Positions 42,842-50,694 of a DNA stretch of 64,000 nucleotides are shown here, piece after piece. The stretch's first letter is position 1. The number at the start of each line of letters is the position of its first letter. The notes under the pieces were generated by a model. That model ran no database searches. It had not been told where the DNA came from and was given only the letters and a program-made list of their open reading frames with translations. The translations under genes were made by a program, and so were the position numbers. The stretch covers positions 62,001 through 126,000 of the forward strand of contig SVHC01000002.1 of NCBI GenBank assembly GCA_015056055.1, written 5' to 3'. The DNA comes from Clostridiales bacterium (GTDB lineage: Bacteria > Bacillota > Clostridia > Christensenellales > Aristaeellaceae).

Positions 42842-43981
42842 GTGGAGAATAAAAAGCTTCGTGTGGCGCTGATGGGTCTTGGATTCGGCGGCGCATTCTG
42901 CGGTATTTATCGCGATCATCCCGATGTGGAAAGCATCAAAGTATTTGATACGGATCTGAAAAAATGTCAGCATTTTGTGAAAGAAGGCCTTGCGGATGGA
43001 TACTATTCCAGTTTTGAAGAGGCGCTCAATGATCCGGAATGCGATGCTATCCATCTGGTAACCCCGATTCCGCTGCATGCAGAGCAGACGATTGCTGTTC
43101 TCAATGCAGGCAAGCACTGCGCATGCACGGTTCCGATGGCTACATCCATCGAAGACCTGTATCGCATCGCTGAGGCAAAGCATCGTTCCGGCAAGAACTA
43201 CATGATGATGGAAACCACGCTGTACACCTACCAGTTCTTCTATGTGAAAGAAATGCTGGAAAGCGGCAAGCTCGGCCGTATCCAGTTCCTGCGCGGCAGC
43301 CATTATCAGGATATGAAAAACTGGCCGGAATACTGGATGGGACTTCCGCCCATGTGGTACGGCACGCATGCCATTGGTCCGATGGTTGCGCTTTCCGGTT
43401 CCCGAATCAAGCGCGTAAATGCCTTTGGTTCCGGCACGATGGATGAGGATCTTGTTCGCCGCTATGGCAATCCCTTCCCGGTGGAAACTGCGCTGTTTGA
43501 GTTTGAAAACGGTCTTAAGGGCGAGGCAACGCGCACTCTGTTTGAATGTGCACGCCCGTATCAGGAAGGCATGTTTGTGTACGGCAGCGATGCATGCTTT
43601 GAATGGGGCTATCGTGATGCGGATGATCCCTTCGTAACCACAATGTCACCGGTAGCAGAGGGTGAACGCGGCTCCATTGAGCACACTGCCACCGTGCAGA
43701 TGCCGAACTATTATCACTCCCTGCCGGAAGAACTGTGGAAACACACCGTCGGCGGCAATTTTGACCCGCTTAACCCGCAGGATTCCCTCAAAAAGGGCGC
43801 GGGCGGCGGACATCATGGCTCCCATCCGCATCTTGTGAATGAGTTTGTGCGCAGCATTATCGAGGAGCGCGAGCCCTGGATCAATGTGGCGCTCGGTGCG
43901 AATATTACTGCCGCAGGCATCTGCGCGCATCACTCTGCAATGCATGATGGCGCAGCCGTAATGGTGCCTGACATTCGATAA
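42842..43981 (+). CDS. Gfo/Idh/MocA family oxidoreductase
   Basis: A 379-residue NAD(P)-dependent oxidoreductase. The Rossmann domain starts RVALMGLGFGGAFCG, and a nucleotide-domain end is seen at HLVTPIPLHAEQTIAVLNAGKHCACTVPMATS, where the usual catalytic EKP Lys is replaced (CTVPMA). The GFO/IDH/MocA C-terminal beta-sheet domain follows (about 130-340). It acts on sugars or sugar acids; the pectin-type neighbours suggest a galacturonate or deoxy-sugar derivative. Loss of the EKP Lys makes ordinary dehydrogenase chemistry uncertain. GTG start with GAGGGGAA 6 nt upstream, 13 nt after the GH28-like gene. Confidence 0.85.
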   Translation: MENKKLRVALMGLGFGGAFCGIYRDHPDVESIKVFDTDLKKCQHFVKEGLADGYYSSFEEALNDPECDAIHLVTPIPLHAEQTIAVLNAGKHCACTVPMATSIEDLYRIAEAKHRSGKNYMMMETTLYTYQFFYVKEMLESGKLGRIQFLRGSHYQDMKNWPEYWMGLPPMWYGTHAIGPMVALSGSRIKRVNAFGSGTMDEDLVRRYGNPFPVETALFEFENGLKGEATRTLFECARPYQEGMFVYGSDACFEWGYRDADDPFVTTMSPVAEGERGSIEHTATVQMPNYYHSLPEELWKHTVGGNFDPLNPQDSLKKGAGGGHHGSHPHLVNEFVRSIIEEREPWINVALGANITAAGICAHHSAMHDGAAVMVPDIR

Positions 43982-44011
43982 GCATAACGCATTACCGAAA
44001 GGGAGATACAT

Positions 44012-46159
44012 ATGCGTCCCATAGAAAAATGGATCTGGCTTCCGAAATCCGACTTTCCGGACAGACAGGAAACGCGCTACAGTGAGCACGTAAAAACGCG
44101 GCGCATTGACAACTATACCGTTGCGGCGTTTAGGCGGAAATACTGCTTTGATAAGCCGATTCGTGAGGTCAGTCTGCGATTCAGTGGAGATACGGCTTTT
44201 GCATTGTATTGTAATCAAAAGCACATTGCAACCGGTCCTGCGCTGCCGGGCGGCGACTTTCTGGAATTATACACAGATGAACCGCTTCCGCAGCATTACG
44301 CAACGGAAGTGACGCTTACAGCGGAGGAATTTTCTTCCCTTGAAAGCGGAACACTGGAATTCTATGCGCAGGTGCGCATGATGCCCGCAAGGTGCTTTGA
44401 TTTCTCTCAGGGCCACGGCGGATTTTTCCTGACGGCGCATGTTTGGTTTGCGGATGGCACCAAAAAGGTTGTTCATACGGACAAAAGTTGGTCTGCACAG
44501 CATCTTTCAGCATACACTCTGCCCGGCTGCTATGACAACAGCGCAGAAGAAGCGAAAAGTGTGCCTGCGGAAGAAATCGTAAATATCTGGCATTGTCAAA
44601 CCGCGCCCATTCCGCCCTGCGTGGAAACCATTCTTACTCCGCAGGAGGGAAGCGAAATCGTAGTTCCTGCCGGGCAGAAAGTGGAAACGGTTCTGAACTT
44701 CGACAGGATTTATGCCGCGTATCTTATGGTGTCGGCAAAGACAAAGGCTCGCCTTGAAGTTACGACCTTCTGCCGTGAGATAAAAGAGAACGGAACGGTT
44801 ATGAAGTGCACTTTTGTCCGCGACGGAAACTACCGCGGACTTGAACTGCACAGCGCGGGAAATCTGCGGGTGGAGGCGGAGAACTTTGGCGATGAGGATG
44901 CGGTTCTTTCGCTGAATCTGATTGCTGCGCACTATCCTGTGGAATATTGCGCCGTAACCACCACGTCGGATGAAGAACTGAATCAGGTGCTGGACGTCTG
45001 CACGCATACCTTGAAATACTGCCGTCAGAGCATGCATCTGGACAGCCCCAGACACTGCGAGCTTCTTGCCTGCACGGGCGATTACTATGTGGAAAGCATG
45101 ATGACGGCGTTCACCTTCGGCGATATGCGCCTTGCTGCATTCGACCTGCGCCGCACGGCAGAACTTCTGCGCTATCGCGACGGTAGAATGTTCCATACGA
45201 CGTATTCGCTGATTTGGGTGCAGATGCTGTGGGATGTATACTGCCTTACCGGAGAAAAGCAGCTGCTTTCCGACTGTGAGGATGCGCTGGATTTCCTGCT
45301 CGACAGGTTCAGTACCTATCTGGGCGACAACGGAATTATTGAAACGCCGCCGGATTACATGTTCATTGACTGGCTCGTTCCGGACGGCATCAATATGCAC
45401 CATCCGCCCAAGGCGCTTGGGCAGACATGCATGAACATGTTCTATTACGGCGCGCTGAAAACGGCACTAAAGATTTATGCAGTTCTGGGCGAAGATGCCA
45501 TGGCAGATTTGCGAAAGGCACAGATGGATGCGCTGCATGATGCGGTCGAGCATGAACTTTATGATGCCCAAAGGCAGATGTTCTTTGAAGGACTGAACAC
45601 GCCTACGGAAGAAAAACGGATTGGGCACTGGATGCCGCAGAACGTGGAAAAACGCTATTACCGCAAGCATGCCAACATTCTGGCGGCGTATTTCGGATTC
45701 TTTGAACAGGAAAAATGCGCGGCGCTGCTTAAGAGAATCCTTGACGACGATACTCTCGGCGAAGTGCAGCCGTATTTTATGCATTTCATGCTGGATGCGG
45801 TTTACCGCAATGGTCTGCGTGAAAAGTACACGCGAAAAATTGTGGAACTGTGGAAGGAACCGGTGCGCGAATGCTCCAAGGGATTGGCGGAAGGGTTCTA
45901 TAAGCCGGATAAGAATTACGGCTTTGACCATAGCCACGCATGGGGCGGAACGCCTGCTTATGCAATTCCCAAAGCGCTTTCCGGAATCGAAATTCTGGAA
46001 CCGGGTTATAAAAAAATCCGCCTGAATCCGTCCCTTATGGGGCTGGAAACGGCGGATGTGCAGATTCCTACACCCTATGGAATGATCACGCTTTCGATGC
46101 GAGAGGGCGAGGAAAATGTGATTTCCGTTCCGGAAGAAATTGTCTTGGAAACAGAATAA
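44012..46159 (+). CDS. GH78-family alpha-L-rhamnosidase
   Basis: A 715-residue enzyme. N-terminal beta-sandwich domains (about 1-320) carry the early WIW and the RFSGDTAFALYCN stretch; the (alpha/alpha)6 barrel (about 325-635) has SPRHCELLACTGDYYVES in place of the GH78 consensus around CPRRERLGWTGDAQ, then DWLVPDG and a late SHAWGGTPAYAIPKALSG; a short C-terminal beta domain follows. The barrel Asp is conserved but the GDAQ tail is altered (GDYY), so it belongs to a divergent subgroup. It probably removes terminal L-rhamnose from plant oligosaccharides inside the cell. AAGGGAGA precedes the ATG. It ends the operon of 39.8-46.2 kb. Confidence 0.82.
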   Translation: MRPIEKWIWLPKSDFPDRQETRYSEHVKTRRIDNYTVAAFRRKYCFDKPIREVSLRFSGDTAFALYCNQKHIATGPALPGGDFLELYTDEPLPQHYATEVTLTAEEFSSLESGTLEFYAQVRMMPARCFDFSQGHGGFFLTAHVWFADGTKKVVHTDKSWSAQHLSAYTLPGCYDNSAEEAKSVPAEEIVNIWHCQTAPIPPCVETILTPQEGSEIVVPAGQKVETVLNFDRIYAAYLMVSAKTKARLEVTTFCREIKENGTVMKCTFVRDGNYRGLELHSAGNLRVEAENFGDEDAVLSLNLIAAHYPVEYCAVTTTSDEELNQVLDVCTHTLKYCRQSMHLDSPRHCELLACTGDYYVESMMTAFTFGDMRLAAFDLRRTAELLRYRDGRMFHTTYSLIWVQMLWDVYCLTGEKQLLSDCEDALDFLLDRFSTYLGDNGIIETPPDYMFIDWLVPDGINMHHPPKALGQTCMNMFYYGALKTALKIYAVLGEDAMADLRKAQMDALHDAVEHELYDAQRQMFFEGLNTPTEEKRIGHWMPQNVEKRYYRKHANILAAYFGFFEQEKCAALLKRILDDDTLGEVQPYFMHFMLDAVYRNGLREKYTRKIVELWKEPVRECSKGLAEGFYKPDKNYGFDHSHAWGGTPAYAIPKALSGIEILEPGYKKIRLNPSLMGLETADVQIPTPYGMITLSMREGEENVISVPEEIVLETE

Positions 46160-46166
46160 AAATGCT

Positions 46167-46198
46167 AAACGGCGAAGGGATTTCCCTTCGCCGTTTGT
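46167..46198 (+). terminator. Terminator after the GH78 gene
   Basis: A perfect 14-bp stem (46167-46180 with 46183-46196) with a very short loop is followed by only TTTGTAT, so the U-tract is weak. Confidence 0.65.
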
Positions 46199-46209
46199 AT
46201 TGAAATGAC

Positions 46210-46494
46210 AAGAATAGCGGACGGGCGAGGTGAATCACCTCCGTCATCATCGCACTGTTCTGCGCTGCGCTTGAACAGTGTTTCGCCCTTGCGGAGGACT
46301 GCGTCCTGTCCTCAGGGCTTCAGCCTACGGCCTCGATGCCACCTCCCCTTGATTCAAGGGGAGCTTGACGCCGCGCGGGCCGACGGATTCCGGAGGCCGA
46401 AGGCTGAAGTGGCGGCAAACTTAGAGTGCCGCCACGGAACACTGGGCAAACGCAGTGCAGGCCAGTGCGGAGAAAGGAATTCGTCGGTATTCTT
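46210..46494 (+). mobile_element. MITE-like repeat, copy 2 (285 bp)
   Basis: Same ends as copy 1 (AAGAATAGCGGACGGGCG at left, GTCGGTATTCTT at right). The right 155 bp match copy 1 with one difference; the left part is longer and holds extra hairpins (GAGGTGAATCACCTC, and CACTGTTC/GAACAGTG). As with copy 1, TTGAAATGA precedes the left end and a terminator lies directly upstream. The right end is 6 bp from the stop codon of the minus-strand NapH-TlpA gene, for which no other terminator is visible. Confidence 0.75.
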
Positions 46495-46500
46495 TGCGGA

Positions 46501-47946
46501 TTATTGCGCGGAGACTTCGATTAGTGCGGTAAGATCTTCATAAGTGAGAGAGCCGGCAGCGTTGTAGGTGATGATGCCTGATGGGGATATAACGACCGTG
46601 TGCGGCAGCATGGCGGAAACGCCCAGCGATTTTGCCGCCTCTCCGGCTTCGTCGAGCGCAAACGGGAGGGAATAGTCATAGTTTGCGAGGAAAGCTTCCA
46701 CATTGTCCGTAACAAGTTCGGAATGAATGGCTATGACGACGATATCCTCCGGATATGTGCGGCTCAGCGTATCAAAATAGGGGAGCTCCTTTACGCAGGG
46801 ACCGCACCATGTGGCCCAGAAATTGACTATGACGGTTTTGCCGCGATGGTGGGAAAGCGTAAATTCTTCGCCGCCGAAAATGGGAACGGTGAAATCCGGT
46901 GCCTGCATGCCGACTTCATGCCCCTGCGGAATTGTACTTTCTATAGGCGCAGTCGGTTCAACAATCGTGGTTTCAGGGCGGTTGAAGAACCACAGGCAAC
47001 CTGCAAGCACTAAAATGGCAAGGATCCATGCGGCAGTGCAAAGGCGGGGCTTTGTAGGCTCTGCCTTTTTTTCATTTTGGCACAGCGTGATTCTGCCTGC
47101 TTTCAGCCGAATGGCTCCGGTGGGACATTCTGCAATGCATTCGCCGCAGTGGATGCATTCATAGTCACCTACGCGCATCACATCCATTTTGCAGGTGCGG
47201 ATGCATTTTCCGCAATTCACGCAGGAAGGCGCGTCCACCTTTACTCCGATGATTGCAACTTTGGAAAAAAGTCCGTATATCGCGCCGAGCGGACACAGAA
47301 AGCGGCAGAAGGCTCGGAAGATGAATACACATGCGGTCAGAATCAGAATGAACAGAATCATTTTGTTGGTGAAAAGAAGGCCGAGCATGGAAAAATTGTC
47401 TGCATTTTCGGGATGTGCAAGCAGACCGATTGCGCCTTCACCGGTACCGACAGGGCAGATATATTTGCAGAAAGCGGGCACCGGGATACCGCTTTCGATG
47501 GAAGTCAACGGAAGATATATCACAAAAAATGCGAGGATGGCATATTTCAGAAAGCGCAGTACGCGTGTTATACGATTCTTTTTCAGCTTCGGCGTGGGGA
47601 TCCTGTAGAGCAGCTCCTGAAAAAGACCGGCAGGACACAGCCAGCCGCATATCGTGCGCCCGAGGGTAATACCAAAAAGCATCAGGATGCCCAGAATATA
47701 GGTAGGCGTGCGGCTCCCGGAGGAGGCAAGGGCATTCTGCAATGCGCCAAGCGGACATGCGCCGATTGCACCGGGACAGGAATAGCAGTTAAAACCCGGA
47801 ACACAGAGGAACTTTGCATTTCCTGTATAGATTTCGCCGGTTATAAATCCTTTTATATGCGCATTGTACAGAAGAAAGGAATACAGCTGAATGAGTCGCC
47901 GCTGGGTGGGAAGGTGCTCTTTCAGCCATTTCAGGCATTTAGCCAA
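46501..47946 (-). CDS. NapH-like membrane ferredoxin fused to a TlpA-type thioredoxin
   Basis: A 481-residue membrane redox protein. A NapH/CcoG-like core with about four membrane helices contains CYSCPGAIGACPLGA, GWLCPAG and RFLCPLGA; two [4Fe-4S] ferredoxin motifs follow (about 242-253 and 264-274). After another membrane segment (about 305-322), a TlpA/AhpC-type thioredoxin domain carries WCGPC at 380-384. It probably moves electrons across the membrane to an outer thioredoxin. A TTG start at 47946 is chosen: it overlaps the upstream stop by 8 nt and has GGAG about 12 nt before it; the ATG at 47991 would overlap by 53 nt. Confidence 0.82.
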   Translation of the reverse strand: MAKCLKWLKEHLPTQRRLIQLYSFLLYNAHIKGFITGEIYTGNAKFLCVPGFNCYSCPGAIGACPLGALQNALASSGSRTPTYILGILMLFGITLGRTICGWLCPAGLFQELLYRIPTPKLKKNRITRVLRFLKYAILAFFVIYLPLTSIESGIPVPAFCKYICPVGTGEGAIGLLAHPENADNFSMLGLLFTNKMILFILILTACVFIFRAFCRFLCPLGAIYGLFSKVAIIGVKVDAPSCVNCGKCIRTCKMDVMRVGDYECIHCGECIAECPTGAIRLKAGRITLCQNEKKAEPTKPRLCTAAWILAILVLAGCLWFFNRPETTIVEPTAPIESTIPQGHEVGMQAPDFTVPIFGGEEFTLSHHRGKTVIVNFWATWCGPCVKELPYFDTLSRTYPEDIVVIAIHSELVTDNVEAFLANYDYSLPFALDEAGEAAKSLGVSAMLPHTVVISPSGIITYNAAGSLTYEDLTALIEVSAQ

Positions 47947-48364
47947 GGCCGATACACTCCGTACAGATATTGATGGCCTTGATAAGAACATCGCGTGCGC
48001 CGCCGTTCATCACACCCAGCAGGATGAAAAAGACAGCGCAGACCATGATGGCGATGCGGAAGAAATGCAGTTTTGCTTTGGAAATATCACGCCCGGGCAT
48101 GCGGCAGAGCTTCGGAAACGTGTCCCCGGACTTGGAAAAACGCATGCTTCGGCCTGAAAAAGCCGTTGCAAGGGCAAGAACAATATAGAACGGAAACATC
48201 CAGAGCAGCGGACGCAGACGTGAAAAAACGATTTCGCGGCTGTATATGGGCGCGGAAGATGCGCCGGTATAGTATATATCTGCAAATTGCAGACACAGAA
48301 AAAGGGCGAGGGCGATGGTTGCGGCTGCAAGAATCAAACGCAGCATACGGTAAAATCGTGCCAT
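47939..48364 (-). CDS. CD1871A-like membrane protein with C-terminal CxxC
   Basis: A 141-residue protein with three hydrophobic segments (about 8-28, 50-70, 102-120) and the C-terminal end INICTECIGLG. That CxxC tail is typical of the CD1871A family of Clostridia, usually found beside 4Fe-4S and TlpA proteins as here. The tail may exchange disulfides with the neighbouring thioredoxin domain. AAAGGAG lies 6-7 nt before the ATG. It is the first gene of the minus-strand pair. Confidence 0.8.
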   Translation of the reverse strand: MARFYRMLRLILAAATIALALFLCLQFADIYYTGASSAPIYSREIVFSRLRPLLWMFPFYIVLALATAFSGRSMRFSKSGDTFPKLCRMPGRDISKAKLHFFRIAIMVCAVFFILLGVMNGGARDVLIKAINICTECIGLG

Positions 48365-48400
48365 TGCAGACTCCTTTCAAAAAATGTATGGATCAGTTGA

Positions 48401-48430
48401 ATTATAGCATACGCAGTTGCCGCGCTGCAA
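48401..48430 (-). promoter_or_regulatory. Promoter of the CD1871A-like/NapH-TlpA unit
   Basis: On the minus strand TTGCAG (48425-48430), 18 nt, TATAAT (48401-48406) with TGC before it. Confidence 0.75.
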
Positions 48431-48450
48431 CCGGTATCCATACAATGGAA

Positions 48451-48478
48451 TTAACAGAATATCGGATTCATGTATAAT
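48451..48478 (+). promoter_or_regulatory. Promoter of the secreted TlpA-like gene
   Basis: TTAACA (48451-48456), 16 nt, TATAAT (48473-48478). The two promoters of the redox cluster are back to back with about 20 bp between their -35 boxes, so joint control is possible. Confidence 0.6.
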
Positions 48479-48524
48479 GAAATCGGGTATGAACTATATA
48501 TAAAAATAAATCGGAGGGGATTTT

Positions 48525-50279
48525 ATGAAAAAACAGATTTGTCTGTTTATTGCGATTTTTCTGCTCGCCGTAGTAAACTTTTCGGGCGCAGCTATGGCAG
48601 AAAGCGGATTTTATCAGTTGGGCGATAAAATGGAGGATTTCACTGCAACAACATACGATGGGAAAACTTTCAGCCTTTATGAAGCCCTGAAAGAAAAGGA
48701 AATGGTGCTCATCAATCTCTGGGCAACCTGGTGCAATCCCTGCCGCATGGAATTTCCTTATATGGAGGAGGCGTGGCAGCAGTACAGCGATAAGGTGGAA
48801 ATTATTGCTCTTTCCTGCGAACCGTCGGACACGGATACCGTACTGCAGGATTTTGCATCGGAAATGGGTCTCACCTTCAATATTGCGCAGGACACTGCAA
48901 ATGTATCATCCCGCTTTGCGGTCGATGGGATTCCCACCTCTATTGTGGTAGACCGTTTCGGAACCATATGTCTCATTTTGACCGGCTCACAGACGGAAGC
49001 AGGAAATTTTACGCGCCTGTTTGATGCGTTTTTGGGCGAAAACTATACGCAGTCTCGCTTGTTCGAAGGACTGCCCGGCAAAATTCCCGATGCAGCAGCG
49101 GCAAGTGCCGAGGAACTGAATGCGGCGCTGAAGGGAGAGGGAAACATCACCTTTGCCAACAGTGACGATATGTACGTCTGGCCGATGACGATTGCGCAGG
49201 TCGATGGCCGCGACGCGGTTGTTTCGTCCAATGCAGGCGAGAGCGAGACCACTGCTGCGGTCTGTATGCAGGTGACGGCGGCTGCGGGCGATGTGCTTGC
49301 CGTGGACTTTAAGCTTTCTTCGGAAAGTGCATTCGACTTTATGAAAATTGTGGTTGACGGAGAAACGGTGAAGAGCTTCTCCGGTGAACGGGATTGGATG
49401 CGTTATGCATACGCATTTGAAGATGCAGGCGAATATGATGTGGAGATTCGGTATGCCAAAAATGCGCAGAAGGACCTCGGTGAAGATTCCCTGTGGATTG
49501 ATGCGGTAAGCCTGCTTTCCGGCGATGCGGCGCAAATTGCTCTGGCAGAAAATCCGGCATATCCGCATTCCGAGAAAAATGCTGCGTTCCCTGTAAATGC
49601 GGGCGCACGTGAGGTAATCGTCGAAGGTGCGGAAAATTTCCTGCAATACTATTTCGGCGATGTGAAACTGTTCGTCATTCCGGATGATGCAATTCAAATG
49701 CGCTTTGAGCTGAAAGAAGGAGTAGACCCCGAAAGCGCGGTGGTAGTTTCCGATTACAATGGACAGGTGATTTCCCTTGCCGAAATTATGACGGAAAACG
49801 GTTACAATATGCAGACGGGCGTAGATACGGCTGAAACAACCGGATATCCGTATTCCACGGTGTACTTCTACCCTAACCATGAAAAGACGGGCGTGGTTTA
49901 CAGCGTTCTGTATTTTGCGGATGAGGAAAATCTGGAAATTTTCCTGAATGCCAATCTTCCGGGATACGAGTGGAAATATGCCGGGGAGGAAAATGCGAAC
50001 GCGGCAATCCTGAATGAAAAGGGAGAAGCGCTCTACACGCTGCGCTTTGCTGATGCGGAAGGCAATCCCGTTCCCGGCGTTATGGCGCAGGTGTGCAACG
50101 ACGATATCTGCATGGTTTATGCGGCAGATGAAAAAGGCGTATGCGAAGTATATCTTGCTCCCTTCCCGTATGAAATTCATATTCTCAAAGCGCCCGAGGG
50201 ATATGATTCGGAAACGGAAAATGTCGTTCTTGCACCCGCAAACGGTGGAGAAGTAACGATTGTGCTGGAGAGAAAATAA
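48525..50279 (+). CDS. Secreted TlpA-family thioredoxin-like protein with C-terminal beta domains
   Basis: A 584-residue exported protein. Signal peptide (1-25, AMA/ES); TlpA/AhpC-type domain (about 28-170) with WATWCNPC (Cys70 and Cys73) and the cis-Pro GIPTS; a beta-sandwich resembling a carbohydrate-binding or jelly-roll module (about 205-330); and a C-terminal SpaA/Cna-B-like fold (about 495-580: YTLRFADAEGNPVPGVMAQVC). The unusual tail suggests attachment to or action at the cell surface. It diverges from the NapH-TlpA pair and probably accepts electrons from it. CGGAGGGG precedes the ATG. No sorting signal is seen. Confidence 0.82.
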   Translation: MKKQICLFIAIFLLAVVNFSGAAMAESGFYQLGDKMEDFTATTYDGKTFSLYEALKEKEMVLINLWATWCNPCRMEFPYMEEAWQQYSDKVEIIALSCEPSDTDTVLQDFASEMGLTFNIAQDTANVSSRFAVDGIPTSIVVDRFGTICLILTGSQTEAGNFTRLFDAFLGENYTQSRLFEGLPGKIPDAAAASAEELNAALKGEGNITFANSDDMYVWPMTIAQVDGRDAVVSSNAGESETTAAVCMQVTAAAGDVLAVDFKLSSESAFDFMKIVVDGETVKSFSGERDWMRYAYAFEDAGEYDVEIRYAKNAQKDLGEDSLWIDAVSLLSGDAAQIALAENPAYPHSEKNAAFPVNAGAREVIVEGAENFLQYYFGDVKLFVIPDDAIQMRFELKEGVDPESAVVVSDYNGQVISLAEIMTENGYNMQTGVDTAETTGYPYSTVYFYPNHEKTGVVYSVLYFADEENLEIFLNANLPGYEWKYAGEENANAAILNEKGEALYTLRFADAEGNPVPGVMAQVCNDDICMVYAADEKGVCEVYLAPFPYEIHILKAPEGYDSETENVVLAPANGGEVTIVLERK

Positions 50280-50298
50280 TCCAATAAAATTGCAATGT

Positions 50299-50323
50299 CG
50301 GCGGATGCGAAACATTCGCCGGT
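50299..50323. repeat. 25-bp hairpin repeat, copy 1
   Basis: A 25-bp sequence starting CGGCGGATGCG, able to fold on itself (CCGGCGAATG-type stem with one G-T pair), is repeated exactly at 50602-50626. The two bracket the terminator and the short MITE-like copy. Confidence 0.7.
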
Positions 50324-50350
50324 CAGACCTCTGACAAAGTCTGCAAACGC

Positions 50351-50390
50351 AAAAATCCTTACGAACAGTAAAAGAGTCGTAAGGATTTTT
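50351..50390 (+). terminator. Terminator after the secreted TlpA-like gene
   Basis: A perfect 14-bp stem (50351-50364 with 50377-50390) with 12-nt loop; T5 closes the right arm. Confidence 0.85.
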
Positions 50391-50402
50391 GCTTGCTGTG
50401 TC

Positions 50403-50472
50403 AAGAATAGCGGACGGACGCGCAGCGTCGTCGCGCGGACCGGTGGATTCGAAGGAATACGCCGGTATTCTT
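50403..50472 (+). mobile_element. MITE-like repeat, copy 3 (70 bp, internally deleted)
   Basis: The element keeps both ends (AAGAATAGCGGACGG at left, GCCGGTATTCTT at right) but lacks the 155-bp core of the other copies. It is flanked on both sides by GCTGTGTC (50395-50402 and 50473-50480), an exact 8-bp direct repeat consistent with a target-site duplication. It lies 12 bp after a terminator. Confidence 0.75.
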
Positions 50473-50601
50473 GCTGTGTCAGCAGCATTTGCAGCCGGCG
50501 GTCACTTACGTCCATGTAAGCTCCCTCGGCTGAAGCTTGCTTCCTTGCCTTGCAGGCTTTTTCAGACTCTGCCAAATCGTCGCCTTTGTCAACGATTTGA
50601 C

Positions 50602-50626
50602 CGGCGGATGCGAAACATTCGCCGGT
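50602..50626. repeat. 25-bp hairpin repeat, copy 2
   Basis: Exact copy of 50299-50323, ending 4 bp before the -35 box of the GH106-like operon promoter, so it may affect expression of the array. The gap 50481-50601 has no recognisable gene. Confidence 0.7.
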
Positions 50627-50630
50627 GTTC

Positions 50631-50659
50631 TTGTGTTAAGTGGCAATCAATGCTATAAT
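50631..50659 (+). promoter_or_regulatory. Promoter of the four-gene GH106-like array
   Basis: TTGTGT (50631-50636), 17 nt, TATAAT (50654-50659) with TGC before it; the leader is about 30 nt. Confidence 0.7.
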
Positions 50660-50694
50660 AAAAACATGCTAACCTCGATAGGGGAGAAGAAAAA

